A stretch of 30,000 bases of DNA. Source: Glandiceps talaboti (Eukaryota; Hemichordata; Enteropneusta; Spengelidae). This document shows, piece by piece, positions 1 through 9,967 of the stretch; the first letter of the stretch is position 1, and each line of letters starts with the position of its first letter. The position numbers and the translations under genes were made by a program. Where the stretch lies: assembly GCF_964340395.1 (NCBI RefSeq), contig NC_135564.1, positions 21,127,402 to 21,157,401 on the forward strand, written 5' to 3'. The notes under the pieces are model-generated. The model saw nothing but the letters and a program-made list of their open reading frames with translations. It searched no databases and was not told where the DNA came from.

Positions 1-1440
1 TATTGTTCTAGTCCCTATTGTTATGCTATTCCTTTGTAAACTCGGACCACATATCAAAACATTCTGTCATAAAATCAGTGAACTTAACAGGTAGACATTT
101 TGTATTAAAATTACATTTGAAAAAAATACTACCTCCAACAAAATATTTCCACAAACATCTGACAGCTGGATCCAAAATGTTTTTAACCAGAGAAATCATG
201 TTGGCTTCTTTCATAAGTGACAAGTCGGGCATTTGTCTGCCATATCAGCATTGATTTTTAGCCCTGAGCTAAGATAGAAATTCTTGAGCAACTTAAAAAA
301 TATTTCAACTGAAGTAATACTGGTGAAGAAACAAGTCATATCATCTGCAAATACAGACTATTTTATTTCAGTTCCTGAAATTATGATTCCACTGATGTCT
401 CTGTTGTTCTTATAGACAACAAGAGGGTTTCAAGCACCAGAACAAACAACAATGGCGACAACGGATCACCTTGTCTAACACCCCTTTTATTTGTAATTTG
501 AAATATCTCGTGCTGTAGCCATTATTCATAACACATTTTTCTATGTTGTTATACAGGGCCTTAATCCATTTTTTAAAAGACTCATCAAATTTAAACTTGA
601 GAAGAGCCTTGAAAAGAAATTCTCAACTAACCATATCAAAAGCTTTCTCAAAATCTGTTGCTAGTAGTATATCAGGAACAACACATTCTGCTGTGTAAGC
701 ATAAATTTCATCAATAAGCCTCACATAGTCATTAATGTTACGAACTTTAACGAAAGCAGCTTGGGATGGACCAATCAAGGTTGGCTAAACCTTTTCTATA
801 CGTTTTGCAAGACACTTTGAAGCTATCTTCATGTAGACATTCATAAGAGCTTGTGGTCTCTTTTTTTAGGAGTAAACAATCCCCCTCAGGTTTTTCTATC
901 AATGTAATGATCCCTTGTTTTTGAAATGTGGAGAACTCACCTTGTTCATAACCAAAATGTGATGCATCAACTAATGTATTGCCAATAATGGGCCAGAATG
1001 TCTTGTAGATGTCCACTGTAAGACCATCATTCCCTGGGCTCTTAATGTCCGTCAAAGAGCGCAGTACGTACATTGAAAGCTTCACCCAATTCAATCTTCC
1101 CTTCACACAAAATTTGCAAATCAATTGGCAAGACTGGATTATTTATATTTCCAGCAAAACAATTTCCTATCTCAACAATACTTTGGGAGTATAAATTTGA
1201 ATAAAAACGTCTAATTACTGCCGAAACTTCCCCTGGGTCATTCAAAATGTCTGCCTCACTTCTTTTTAATTTGTTAATAAGTGCTCGATTTCTTTTTGTT
1301 TGACTTTTCAAGCCCAAGAAAATATTTATTATGGTTTCCCCTTTCTCCTACCAAGATGCACGAGAGTAAGATAGTCTTGATGATTCTCCAGATCCTGTTT
1401 AACTTTCTCAAGAAATAGGCAGGACGTGTCAGAGGGGGTG
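1..1440 (-). pseudogene. LINE (L1/Tx1-like) reverse transcriptase fragment, decayed, runs off the left edge
   Basis: Minus-strand pieces in several frames match the reverse transcriptase of L1-group non-LTR retrotransposons. In coding order: KYFLGLEKSNKKNRA near 1300, then SPGNDGLTVDIYKTFWPII near 1010, ITLIEKP near 900, then (frame-shifted) ASKCLAKRIEKVLPTLIG near 800, DFEKAFD near 650, and the catalytic FADD at 340-351. Typical L1 C-terminal sequence continues to the window edge. Frameshifts and stops interrupt it, so it is an inactive relic. It lies beyond the last visible exon of the lectin gene, in an intron or 3' flank. Confidence 0.85.
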
Positions 1441-2430
1441 GTGGACCAAAACGACTAATACGGCGTATGCAGGTTATCAGAAAAGATAAACGATATTATG
1501 GTTTGGCCACTAGGGTGACTGTTTTAGAACTGGAAGTGTGGGCCAGAATAGTTGAGCATTGTCCCATACAAATGGCTGACACAGAGTTTTCTCTCACTTT
1601 CCATGCTGTCCCGACTGTAATCTTCTATTATCGACTAACAATAATGCCACTCGATCTGAAACCTGTCGCTAACCAGTGTGTTACCTTCGCTGTAGGAATA
1701 GATAACTTTTATGGGCAAATCGGCAAAACACAAGTTATCCGATGGTTTGAAATGTTGATTGACAGAAGTTATGGTATGTGTTGATGTATCATTTGATTGA
1801 CAGAAGTTACGGTATGTGTTGATGCATAATTTGATTGACACAAGTTACGGTATGTGTTGATGTATCATTTGATTGTTATATGACTGAAGTTGTTGCATAT
1901 TTTGATAATTCCAGCTGGTATGTTAATTTAAAAGTAAATATGTTGTATTAGAACATTACATTTTAAATTACGTTATAAAGACCATACTTTCTGTTTAATA
2001 TCGATGTATTCATACCATGCATACAGACAAATACACACAATTTCCAATGTTTCCAAGCCAAGATTGACTGCATTTTTTGAGAGTTCAAGCAGATCGGCTT
2101 TTCTCGTTTTCGATGAGGTAACTTTCCTCTCCTTTAAGAACGCACGGAGTTCTTTTTACGCACATTGTGTTCACAGTTTCGTGCATTGCCATACTATTAG
2201 CAGTCATAACGAAAATTCTGGTCAAATATGGGGCGCCCTCTTACGACCCTTACCTGCTAAATGACCAAACATTCAATAACCGGAATACACCGTATTTGAC
2301 TTGCTCCTCAAGATCTATTATTTTTTGTTTTCTCACTCTAGCTTTATTTTGACTAAAGTGAGTAGTGAATTCTCTAATCACATACTTTATATAATCCTAT
2401 CTCAAACATTTGTTATGTATATCAGTCAAA
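1441..2430. other. Non-LINE sequence splitting the LINE relic
   Basis: About 990 bp with no recognisable LINE protein in any frame sits where the endonuclease-RT linker would be. The endonuclease side stops near 2431 and RT-side similarity resumes near 1440. I see no clear terminal inverted repeats or target-site duplication. It contains a 38-bp tandem repeat (1756-1869). It may be a nested insertion or highly decayed linker; I recognise no gene here. Confidence 0.4.
1756..1869. repeat. 38-bp tandem repeat, 3 copies
   Basis: Three consecutive 38-bp copies start at 1756, 1794 and 1832, each beginning TGATTGACA and containing GTATGTGTTGATG. They differ by a few substitutions, and a fourth partial copy (TGATTG) follows. 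Confidence 0.9.
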
Positions 2431-3257
2431 TCATCCAGCCAAAAAGCCATATTTTAATGTATTACAATATCGTTCATCGTAAACCAGGCTTGCACTGAAT
2501 TTACAATATGCTGGTCCATGTTTTTGCTCTGAATACTTTAGGTTTAAAAATACAGCAGAATGGTCTGAACTAACACCAGGAACAATTGCTATCTTTTCTG
2601 TGTAATGTTGCAGCTCATGCGAAATTATAAAATAGTCAAGGCGGCTATGTAGAAGATTTGGTCGACGTCTACGCCAAGTAAAACGCTTTAGATTCTGATT
2701 TCTATGACGCCATATATCTATAAGCCCACATTCATCTACGATTTTCCCAAACAGATCCATTGACATTCTCCATGGTTCGGGGTTCCCATCATCTCACGCA
2801 AGATTCATGTCCATTGTAAAATTAAGATCACCGCCCCATATAATTACACCATCAGGATCTGGGAAATGATCGACAAGTAATTGTTTGACTTCTTAAAGAA
2901 AGATTCTATGTTCAGCTGCACTATTAGGTGCATAAGTGACAAAAATAAAACAAGGTGAGTCCTCCATGTCTACCAGAATCAACAGAAACCTAGCAAATTC
3001 ATATTTCATGATGTATGTGATTGTGACGGCTGCTTTATTGATAACAACCATCATACCTCTGCTGAAAGTAGTTCCATGTGCATAAAAACATTGACCTTTG
3101 AACTGTAATGACCAATATCTTTCGTCATTTTCAGTACTATGAGTTTCTTAAAGCAAAGCAACATCGATATGTTTTGATTTCGACCAATTTAAAACTTTCT
3201 TCCTTTTTTAAAGTCTCTGAGCCCTCTGACATTAAACGTTAGAAAGGAAAATTTCAT
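2431..3257 (-). pseudogene. LINE endonuclease fragment (AP-endonuclease type), decayed
   Basis: An ATG at 3255-3257 opens MKFSFLTFNVRGLRD, a typical start for the APE-like endonuclease of an L1/Tx1 ORF2. Family motifs follow: LLxETH near 3145, where the usual Gln codon has become TAA; GGDLNFTMD near 2830; RFTWRRRRPNLLHSRLD near 2670; and SSDHSAV at 2551-2571, containing the catalytic Asp-His. Further stops near 2895 and 2797 and a frameshift at an A-rich run near 3210 show that it is dead. It has the same strand as the 1-1440 fragment and lies upstream of it in element order, so the two are probably one insertion. Confidence 0.88.
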
Positions 3258-3660
3258 ATTCTATAATAGATGTCATTAATATTGGTACTCCTCTGTAAAG
3301 CCCAAATACAAACAAAAGAAAAGAAAACCACAAAACAAAACACAACAATAAACAATACATACGACACCCCTATCACAATAAGTAGGATGAACAGAAAATC
3401 ATCTACAAACAACATAGCGAACTTTCCGTTGTTGAAGATTGATGCAGTTTGGTGTTTGGGGGACAATGAGGAGATATATCTTGTTGATGTTAGATTTAAT
3501 ATCGGCAAGATATTTCTCCATCTCCATGAAATTAGGTATTCCTTGCCAACTATACAAGTAAACCTCCGTAATAAGGAATAGTTTAGATCAACCATCTTGT
3601 TACGCAATATATACACAAGCATTTCTGTGTATACATATCGACCTTAACAAACCAAAATTG
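3258..3660. other. Possible LINE 5' region
   Basis: This stretch lies immediately upstream, in element orientation, of the LINE endonuclease start. Open frames on both strands are low-complexity and hydrophobic with no family resemblance. A short minus-strand stretch (MEKYLADIKSNINKIY, near 3520) might be the remains of an upstream ORF, but that is not supported further. Confidence 0.3.
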
Positions 3661-3804
3661 ATCAGTCGTCTGATGGTCGCTGAGGAAGTGTGCAACTCCG
3701 AGTAACGACTTATATATCCTTACTCTTTTGAATTAAGTCTGTAATCCTCTGCTGCTATTATTGCATTGAGCACTGTCCTCTCTAGTGAGACACTTATACT
3801 ATGA

Positions 3805-3883
<79 letters not shown>

Positions 3884-3940
3884 CAAAGTAGGTTGGTTGG
3901 AACTTGAGGTGCTTGGTTGTAACTCCGAGTTTCACGCTCA
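3661..3940. repeat. Fold-back repeat fragments flanking an AT microsatellite, left copy
   Basis: The pieces GTCGTCTGATGGTCGC (3665-3680), CAACTCCGAGT (3693-3703) and TGTAACTCCGAGTTTCACGC (3918-3937) all recur in close variants at 28740-28915. The core AACTCCGAGTT is a near-palindrome. A further piece (GAGCACTGTCC, near 3767) recurs in inverted orientation near 28755. This is probably a small non-autonomous mobile element; its boundaries cannot be set from this window. Confidence 0.5.
3806..3881. repeat. (TA)n microsatellite
   Basis: About 38 uninterrupted TA units. Confidence 0.97.
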
Positions 3941-3958
3941 ATGCGTTCATCAATACCA

Positions 3959-3961
<3 letters not shown>

Positions 3962-4001
<40 letters not shown>

Positions 4002-4009
4002 TATATATA

Positions 4010-4082
<73 letters not shown>
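3962..4082. repeat. Compound (TA)n(TG)n microsatellite
   Basis: TA repeats with two AA interruptions (3962-4024) run straight into about 29 TG units (4024-4082). Alternating purine-pyrimidine tracts of this kind can adopt Z-DNA or cruciform structures. Confidence 0.97.
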
Positions 4083-4085
<3 letters not shown>

Positions 4086-4410
4086 TGTGAAAGCTTTGGT
4101 GTCTTGAATTATATATATCGCCTTTTTGTTTTGACTTGATTGCACATATGGTGGGGTGCTTCAGAACGAAATTACATACCTGGAGTAACGGGGTGTACTT
4201 CAAAACATTTTGAGGATGCTAGGGGATATTAAGAAGAAATAAGCGGTTGAAACACAACCCCCCCCCCCCCACCTCTCTCCTGAGGTGTTTGTATCAGCAA
4301 CCTTAGTTGATGCACAGAGGCCACTTACAGATATTCAGATATTCGGCAAATACATTTCAGAAACTGTATGCAAACCACTAGTTGAAATCAGAAAATTCAT
4401 ACAAACTTAC
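4083..4410. other. Non-coding, poly(C) tract
   Basis: No exon or gene seen. It contains a run of about 13 C (4258-4270) and ordinary AT-rich sequence downstream of the last visible donor of the lectin gene. Confidence 0.5.
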
Positions 4411-4695
4411 CATTAGTAATCGGTGTAATCGCTATAGTGGTTATGGTTGCTGTAGATACAAATGTTGGTATCATTGTATCTTCAACAATAGTCGCCTCTT
4501 TCGCTAAGGCCGCTGTAGGTGTAGGTGGTTCTTTTGATATTTCAGTTGTTGGAGCTGGGGAACTTGATAAGTCTATCGTCGTAATTTTTACTTCAGTAGT
4601 GGGAGTTGATAGGGTTATCTGCTCAGTAGTTGATACATCGACTGTTGTTGTAGTGTCAAATGTAGTATAATCTTCAGTTGTTGTTTCCAGCAAAA
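4411..4695 (-). CDS. Exon: long Thr/Ser/Pro-rich stalk
   Basis: A 285-bp phase 1-1 exon (95 codons) with acceptor ACTTACAG (AG at 4696-4697) and donor GTAAGT. The product is dominated by Thr, Ser, Pro and acidic residues (for example ETTTEDYTTFDTTTT and PAPTTEISKEPPTPT), as in heavily O-glycosylated stalks. It is the last exon of the model that I can see, so it may lead to a membrane-proximal or further lectin segment beyond the window. The same frame also runs upstream through the acceptor to an ATG at 4727-4729 followed by a hydrophobic run, so an alternative first exon is conceivable. Confidence 0.75.
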
Positions 4696-5733
4696 CTGTA
4701 AGTAAAACCAAGATAACAACTAAATTCATGATTGTTAGGTCAATGACTTATTTCTTTGATTATTGCGGCTACAACGTTGTAATAATATATTTAAGAACTC
4801 GAACTTTTATCAAAATCGTAACGTCGTTAAGTATTCTGCAAGTTTCTACGCCGAGCAAACGTTCCAAATGTTCAAAGGTGGTATAACCATGTTCTTCGGT
4901 GGATCGATTTCCCTCACTGACATTACTGATTTACTGAAGTTTATTTCTGTGTACAAGCTAGGCCACTGGCCTTTCGGTACATGACTTATAAACCAATCAC
5001 AATTTTCAAGGTCAAAGTCGTCATACGAAAAACAAATAATAACATCAATAACAATAATTTTATGATGTCCTGAGACATTTTATAAAACCATATTAAAAAT
5101 ATGCTTTGCAAGTCCCATGATTACATTTTTATTTTCTGTTTGCATTACAATTATGAAGTTTTGATACGTGGTATTTGAGGTATAACGTTGAGGAATATAG
5201 CATGATCTATAGTCAAATGTAAAAACACAAATCATTACAAAATGATACTCATCATCAACTAACGTATGTGAACAAAATTTACAAAGTCTATAATTTCTTT
5301 CAATATTTAGTTGTCAATCTTTGATGAAAGCAAACTTATTATCTGAAGAGCCATCTGATGGGTGCAATTTATTGCTAATATTAGTTTACCCTCTGGCAAT
5401 ACATTGATGTACATTTCTACGTGCGACAAAGTTTCGATATTGTAAGTCAACCATTAGTTATGTAGACGCGCTGCCCAAGATGGGATAGCTCACAGCTCTG
5501 TGGCTTATATGAAATTGTGGTTTCTTCATTATTCAAAAAAATGTTCAAATTCTACGAAAACCATTATGACTTCGATCATAACATCCCCAGGCCTGTATCA
5601 TTGAATGACAGGAGACACCGAAAAGCGTTATTTAAACACATCAGGCGTCCATAAACTGATAAGTTTCATTATTTTCGTTTTTTTCTTGAAATTCCAATTG
5701 TCGAATTGTTTCGTTAATGATTCATATACTTAC
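4696..5733. other. Intron of the lectin gene
   Basis: AT-rich intron between F-type lectin 2 (C half) and the Thr-rich exon; its GT is at 5732-5733 and its AG at 4696-4697. No gene or obvious repeat family was recognised, apart from a short TTCAAGGTCAAAG motif near 5008. Confidence 0.7.
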
Positions 5734-5934
5734 TGGTTCCACACACTACAACTTCACACAGAGTCAGAACTTTGTCATCTCCAGTCAGACGTATTATGAC
5801 GGTATTTCCTTGGAGTCCTCTACAATTAAATGTGGAATTTTCTGCCGCTGAAGAAATGACACCACATGGTGTTTCCCCGTTGCTGGTATCATCATCTGTA
5901 GCTATGAATATTGTGGCACCATCCAAACGTTCAA
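5734..5934 (-). CDS. Exon: F-type lectin domain 2, C-terminal half
   Basis: A 201-bp phase 1-1 exon (67 codons) with acceptor TTGATAG and donor GTAAGT. It reads ERLDGATIFIA, TPCGVI, STFNCRG and LTLCEVVVCG, matching the last strands of the F-type lectin fold and aligning with exon 16729-16932. Spliced to the upstream half it gives R-D-T-H-V-E-R: one residue fewer than the canonical R-x-D-x4-R and no Asp at the expected place. The fold is probably kept (Cys positions and the CEV strand are conserved), but fucose binding may be changed or lost. Confidence 0.9.
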
Positions 5935-6944
5935 CTATCAAAAGTAAATTCAATTTGACATAATTCCTCCAATCATTCATGTTATCCACTTATCTATCAT
6001 ATTGTATTCAAGAAGCATTTTTCTCCATAAATATTCAAAAGTAAAGGTGAAAAAAACGAATTTCGAATTTTCTGCGTACGATACTGATCAAGTCTTCATA
6101 GAAGACATAATCCCCTGAAATTAATACTTTATTTTTGTGTGACCAATGGGGGAATTAATTGTTTTGTTAAACTTTAATTCAGAAGGAAAATTTCAAGGTT
6201 AAATATATAGATATTGAAGGTCATATCTTAAAAAGGTATTATGATGTAGGGGCAGATACTTGAATAGTACCAGTCTTTGTTGTGTTCTTGGTCTACTCTG
6301 TAAATGGTGGATTTTACACCAAATATGGTGATCATGAAGAAACAAATAAAATAGGCATATGTGTCTGTGTGCGTGTGTCTGTGTGTGTGTCCCTGGTTCT
6401 GCATCACGTTTGAACAAGATTTAAAAGGAATTGATCACACATAAATACCACAAAGTATACAAATGCCATAATATGCAAGAAATTGATTAATTTTCGATAA
6501 ATGACCTTGAAGTTCAAAGTAATGGAAATCGCCATGGTCCTAATGAAAAATATTGCCCCCCCCCCCCCCCCCCCACAATACAGGAGTAGGCACTTGAATG
6601 AATCTCACTGTATTATATGGAGGTATTGCACATATCATTGATTTCTCTCTAAAACAACGTGGTATGAACAAAAAAATAAAAACTTGGCAACACATAAATA
6701 CAAGTATGAGTAATGTGAAATGAATGCCTTGATTTTCATATATACCCTGAAGGTCTAGGACAAAGTCAAAGTTCAATGTCTTTAAAAACTCCTGGACCTG
6801 ATATTGTAGGGTAGACACTTGAACTGATTCTCAATGTATGCCGTATTATAGTTTTGGAGTTCTGCAATAAAATTGATGATCACACTCAATCAACCAACTT
6901 CATATTCCATAGCTAAATTTAAAAATTAATAATTTAACACTTAC
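5935..6944. other. Intron splitting F-type lectin domain 2; degenerate dispersed repeats
   Basis: This 1010-bp intron is at the same site and phase as the satellite-filled intron in F-type lectin 1. It holds three imperfect copies of an element around CACTTGAA (near 6257, 6591 and 6815), the last two sharing TGAATCTCACTGTAT-like sequence. Short GAAGGTC / AAAGTTCAA pieces (near 6218, 6508 and 6763) accompany them. A TG-rich stretch (6358-6391) and 19 C (6556-6574) are also present. Confidence 0.65.
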
Positions 6945-7154
6945 CATGTGTATCTCGATTGGTTATAATTATTTCTTCTATGTCATAATTGCCGTCCAGC
7001 TGAACTTTCCACCAAGGGTTTGGCCCTCTCTCTGTATGCGAACAACTCCCTCCTCTATAACTGCTGTCAGTGTTTCCATCATTTGCTCTACTAGGAGCTC
7101 CTCCATAATCAGTTGAACTTTGACCCGATGGTCTTCCTATAGCTATACTGGTGT
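6945..7154 (-). CDS. Exon: F-type lectin domain 2, N-terminal half
   Basis: A 210-bp phase 1-1 exon (70 codons) with acceptor ACAAAG (no strong pyrimidine tract) and donor GTAAGT. It reads IAIGRPSGQSST, SRANDGN, GGSCSHT, NPWWKVQLDG and IIITNR, closely matching the 28061-28273 exon in order and spacing. The His of CSHT is again 26 residues from the Arg of TNR. Downstream of that Arg the sequence is D-T-H rather than x-D-x, so the second half of the fucose motif is altered. The intron after it is in the same place and phase as in F-type lectin 1. Confidence 0.9.
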
Positions 7155-8096
7155 CTTTGTTGAATAAATCAATATAAAAATTGTGAATACTTATAACATG
7201 CTGTGCGTATTAATTCAATTAAAATCGACAGTAGCAGCCACAGTGTATAACATGTTGTGCACTAAGTTGTATTTTCGTTAGATAGTGGCACCATAGATGT
7301 TCAAAGCATTTTAACAGTTTTAGTCACTGACAATAACAGCTGTCTCTTCATTAACATAAACTTTCGCTCATGTATTGACTAATTCCAAGTGTCTGGCTAT
7401 ATCACATTATTAAATGACTATATGCAAATTGAAACATAAATAGTTCTTCAACATTGATCTGAACCCTTAGTAATATTGACCCCCCCTCCCACACACACAC
7501 ATACACACACATCTTCTTATATTTCCGTCACGAGAGTCAAATTGACACCTCCAGTAAAGTCCACATTTTCAAAATGACTCCATTCCCAACCTTGTTATTT
7601 TTTTCTGTAGTTGCTAATCGGAAAATTATGAAATACCCATATCATTTCCAATGGTATCTCTATGCCTAGCATAAACACCATAAATCTATGGGTGACTGAT
7701 TTGGAGAATGTTTACAAGAAGCAACTTAAACTATTACCAATACTCATGGTACATACATGTTAGAAATATTATGCACTACAATGTAAATGAGAAGAATCAA
7801 AGATAGCTCCCTGTAATGTATTGATTCCTACCAATGTTACACCATTTATTTTCAAAGTTATGTCTACTGTTAATATATTTAGATAGTTAATACCATTATC
7901 CGTCCACAGTATCGTTAAGATCAAGGTTTTATTTTGAGGATGATTGATTGATTGATTGATTGAAAGTAATTTCATGTGCATTGTGATATAGATCGCAGAA
8001 TGAATTCAATGAAAGGTTTTTTGCTGTAACTTATAACTCGTTATTCGCAATTACTTCCATATTATGCATCAGTGTTTTTCCTCGTTCTGTCAAGGA
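7155..8096. other. Intron, no gene seen
   Basis: First part of the intron between the 9553 linker exon and F-type lectin 2. AT-rich with short simple repeats (CACACA near 7493-7511, GATT tetranucleotides near 7942-7960). No exon or mobile element was recognised. Confidence 0.6.
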
Positions 8097-8097
8097 T

Positions 8098-8172
8098 AAT
8101 ACGAGTGACCAAAGGGCTGTGTCAGTACGAGTCGCTAGACGAATAGTGACAAACCCTTAGGTCACGAGTATT
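8098..8172. repeat. Imperfect inverted repeat (hairpin element)
   Basis: Arms 8098-8116 and 8154-8172 pair at 16 of 19 positions. The enclosed sequence also starts GTCAGTA and ends TAGTGAC, extending the palindrome inward. It resembles the compact core of a non-autonomous element rather than a coding feature. Confidence 0.6.
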
Positions 8173-8236
8173 TTCCGACTAAACGAAGAATATTCAAGAA
8201 TAATATGATTATTCTTCTCAACCATAATTCATGGAT

Positions 8237-8582
8237 GATTGACAACGTTTTGACTCATACATCGAGCACCACAAAACTAGTGACATAGCCGACACGGTCG
8301 ACGTGATTTGCAACGTTTTGACTCACACTTCGAGCACCACAAAACTAGTGACATAGCCGACACGTTCGACGTGATTTACAACGTTTTGACTCATACATCG
8401 AGCAACACAAAACTAGTGACATAGCCGACACGGTCGGCGTGATTTACAACGTTTTGACTCACACTTCGAGCACCACAAAACTAGTGACATAGCCGACACG
8501 TTCGACGTGATTTACAACGTTTTGACTCACACTTCGAGCACCACAAAACTAGTGACATAGCCGACATGGACACGGTCGGCGT
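8237..8582. repeat. 68-bp tandem repeat, 5 copies with alternating variants
   Basis: Copies begin at 8237, 8305, 8373, 8441 and 8509, each with CAACGTTTTGACTCA, CACAAAACTAGTGACATAGC and a GACACG(G/T)TCG(A/G)CGT end. Odd copies 1 and 3 carry TCATACATCG and GGTCG; even copies 2 and 4 carry TCACACTTCG and GTTCG, giving a 136-bp dimer. Copy 5 has a 6-bp insertion before its end. Confidence 0.95.
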
Positions 8583-9552
8583 GATTGACAACAACCAGTG
8601 TATATAATCCATATGTTCTGTTTTATTGACTAAGTATTAAGTATGATAATATCTTAAATGTCATTTCATAAATGGTTTATTTTCTTATTTCAGACATAGT
8701 ACTTTTATCATGTGCATGTATGGAAATACAGAAGGTGGTACAGGGGTATCCTTCTCCTGAAGCATTTCATGATACCAAAATGACAAATATTATATGTTGT
8801 TGTTATATTTTTGTGATAATAATTATTTGTAAAAATGTCTCCCCCCCCCCCCCCACTTAAAATATTTTTGTTTTCCAAAATGAAACACCTTCCCCAAGTC
8901 AGAGGCCGGTCCCTTGGTGGTTGATGTTTTCTAATAACCATCGTGCAGCATAACAGAATAAAGTGTTTAACGACTACAATTGTGCTGTTCGTTAGTTCCT
9001 CTGTACGATCATGTAAGCCAACAGGTCAGTTGAAATGAAATATCATGGTATATAAGTTATGGAAGGCTTGTTTGTGTTGAGAACAACAAAACCTGCCTAA
9101 CACCAATGCGAGTTTCAAAAGGAAACTAGTCTATTCTGAGATTTCTAGACGAGGAATGGTAATGCAATCCCATGCTATTTTACTTACTTATTTATTTGGT
9201 TTTTATTTACTTATTAGTTTTGTTCACTGAAAGAGTGTGTCAATCAAGCTGTAGTCAGTACTTTGCACAATTAGCCTATGGTGGTTGGACTTCACAAGTG
9301 ATTACCTTTGAATTTGAGTTCAACAAACATAAGTGAGGGGTTATTGAAGTCATCCGGTACTAAAACATGTCTATTACCTGCCAAAATGTTGGGAGGTTTT
9401 ACATAAACGCTGGTCAGACCTGCCTTTCATAACTCGATTTGTTCATTAAACAATTCGTAAATAATATAATGTTCTAATTAGTGTCAGATATAAATGAGAA
9501 CACTGACAGAATGACAACAATTTTCTTAACCAACATTTTAACAATAACTCAC
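8583..9552. other. Intron, no gene seen
   Basis: AT-rich intron with 14 C at 8841-8854. No exon, RNA gene or mobile element was recognised. Confidence 0.6.
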
Positions 9553-9612
9553 CTAGAGTACACGGTGCGTCAGGCTCACTCGTTGGCAAAAGAGGTTCAG
9601 TCGTTGTAGCCT
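9553..9612 (-). CDS. Exon: short Thr/Pro linker before F-type lectin 2
   Basis: A 60-bp phase 1-1 exon with acceptor TTTACAG and donor GTGAGT. It reads ATTEPLLPTSEPDAPCTL, a Thr/Pro/Glu linker with one Cys. Position and character match the 29093-29140 exon, which precedes F-type lectin 1, suggesting that linker plus lectin were duplicated together. The single Cys could form an interchain disulfide. Confidence 0.7.
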   Translation of the reverse strand, partial: RLQRLNLFCQRVSLTHRVL

Positions 9613-9781
9613 CTGTAAATAAAATACATGAATTGAGTTCAATAAAGGAATGTGTTTGTAAGAAGTGTGTGTACGAGAATTTAACGTCAAACCATTAGTT
9701 TTAAAGAAAATGGTTGAATATACATGTGTCACTGTACTGATACTGTGCTTTCGCAATAGACTGAACATGATAGCAAATTAC

Positions 9782-9967
9782 CTGTGCATGTTGCACTTAG
9801 TTCTCCTTCCCATGTTCCATTCAAGCACATCATAGTAGAATCACCATTCAAAGTGTAGTAAGAAGGAACACAAGTTATCTGAAGTATTGTACCATTTACG
9901 ACTGGAAACTGAACGTTTTCAGCTCCCATCTGAAGATGGCCTGGTAAAGTTGGCTCATTGCATGCAC
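9782..9967 (-). CDS. Exon: CCP/sushi module 3
   Basis: A 186-bp phase 1-1 exon (62 codons) with acceptor TTTCAG and donor GTAATT. It reads ACNEPTLPGH at the start, then LQITCVPSYYTLNG, MMCLNGTWEG and a final ATC. The four canonical CCP Cys and the Trp of NGTW are present, with no extra Cys, unlike modules 1 and 2. NGT sequences at two places are potential N-glycosylation sites. It follows CCP 2 directly, so the two probably form a tandem pair. Confidence 0.88.

Noticed and set aside
2004-2352. Two overlapping plus-strand frames
   Set aside because: No recognisable domain, no splice context, and located in the unidentified insertion within a dead LINE.
3720-4203. Reading frames of IYIYIY and HTHTHT repeats
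   Set aside because: Pure translation of TA and TG microsatellites.
4437-4670. Plus-strand Val-rich frame
   Set aside because: It is the antisense shadow of the Thr-rich exon at 4411-4695.
6556-6574. Poly(C) runs (also 4258-4270 and 8841-8854) as G-quadruplex signals
   Set aside because: They are single homopolymer runs without the four separated G-tracts of a typical quadruplex; recorded only as simple sequence.
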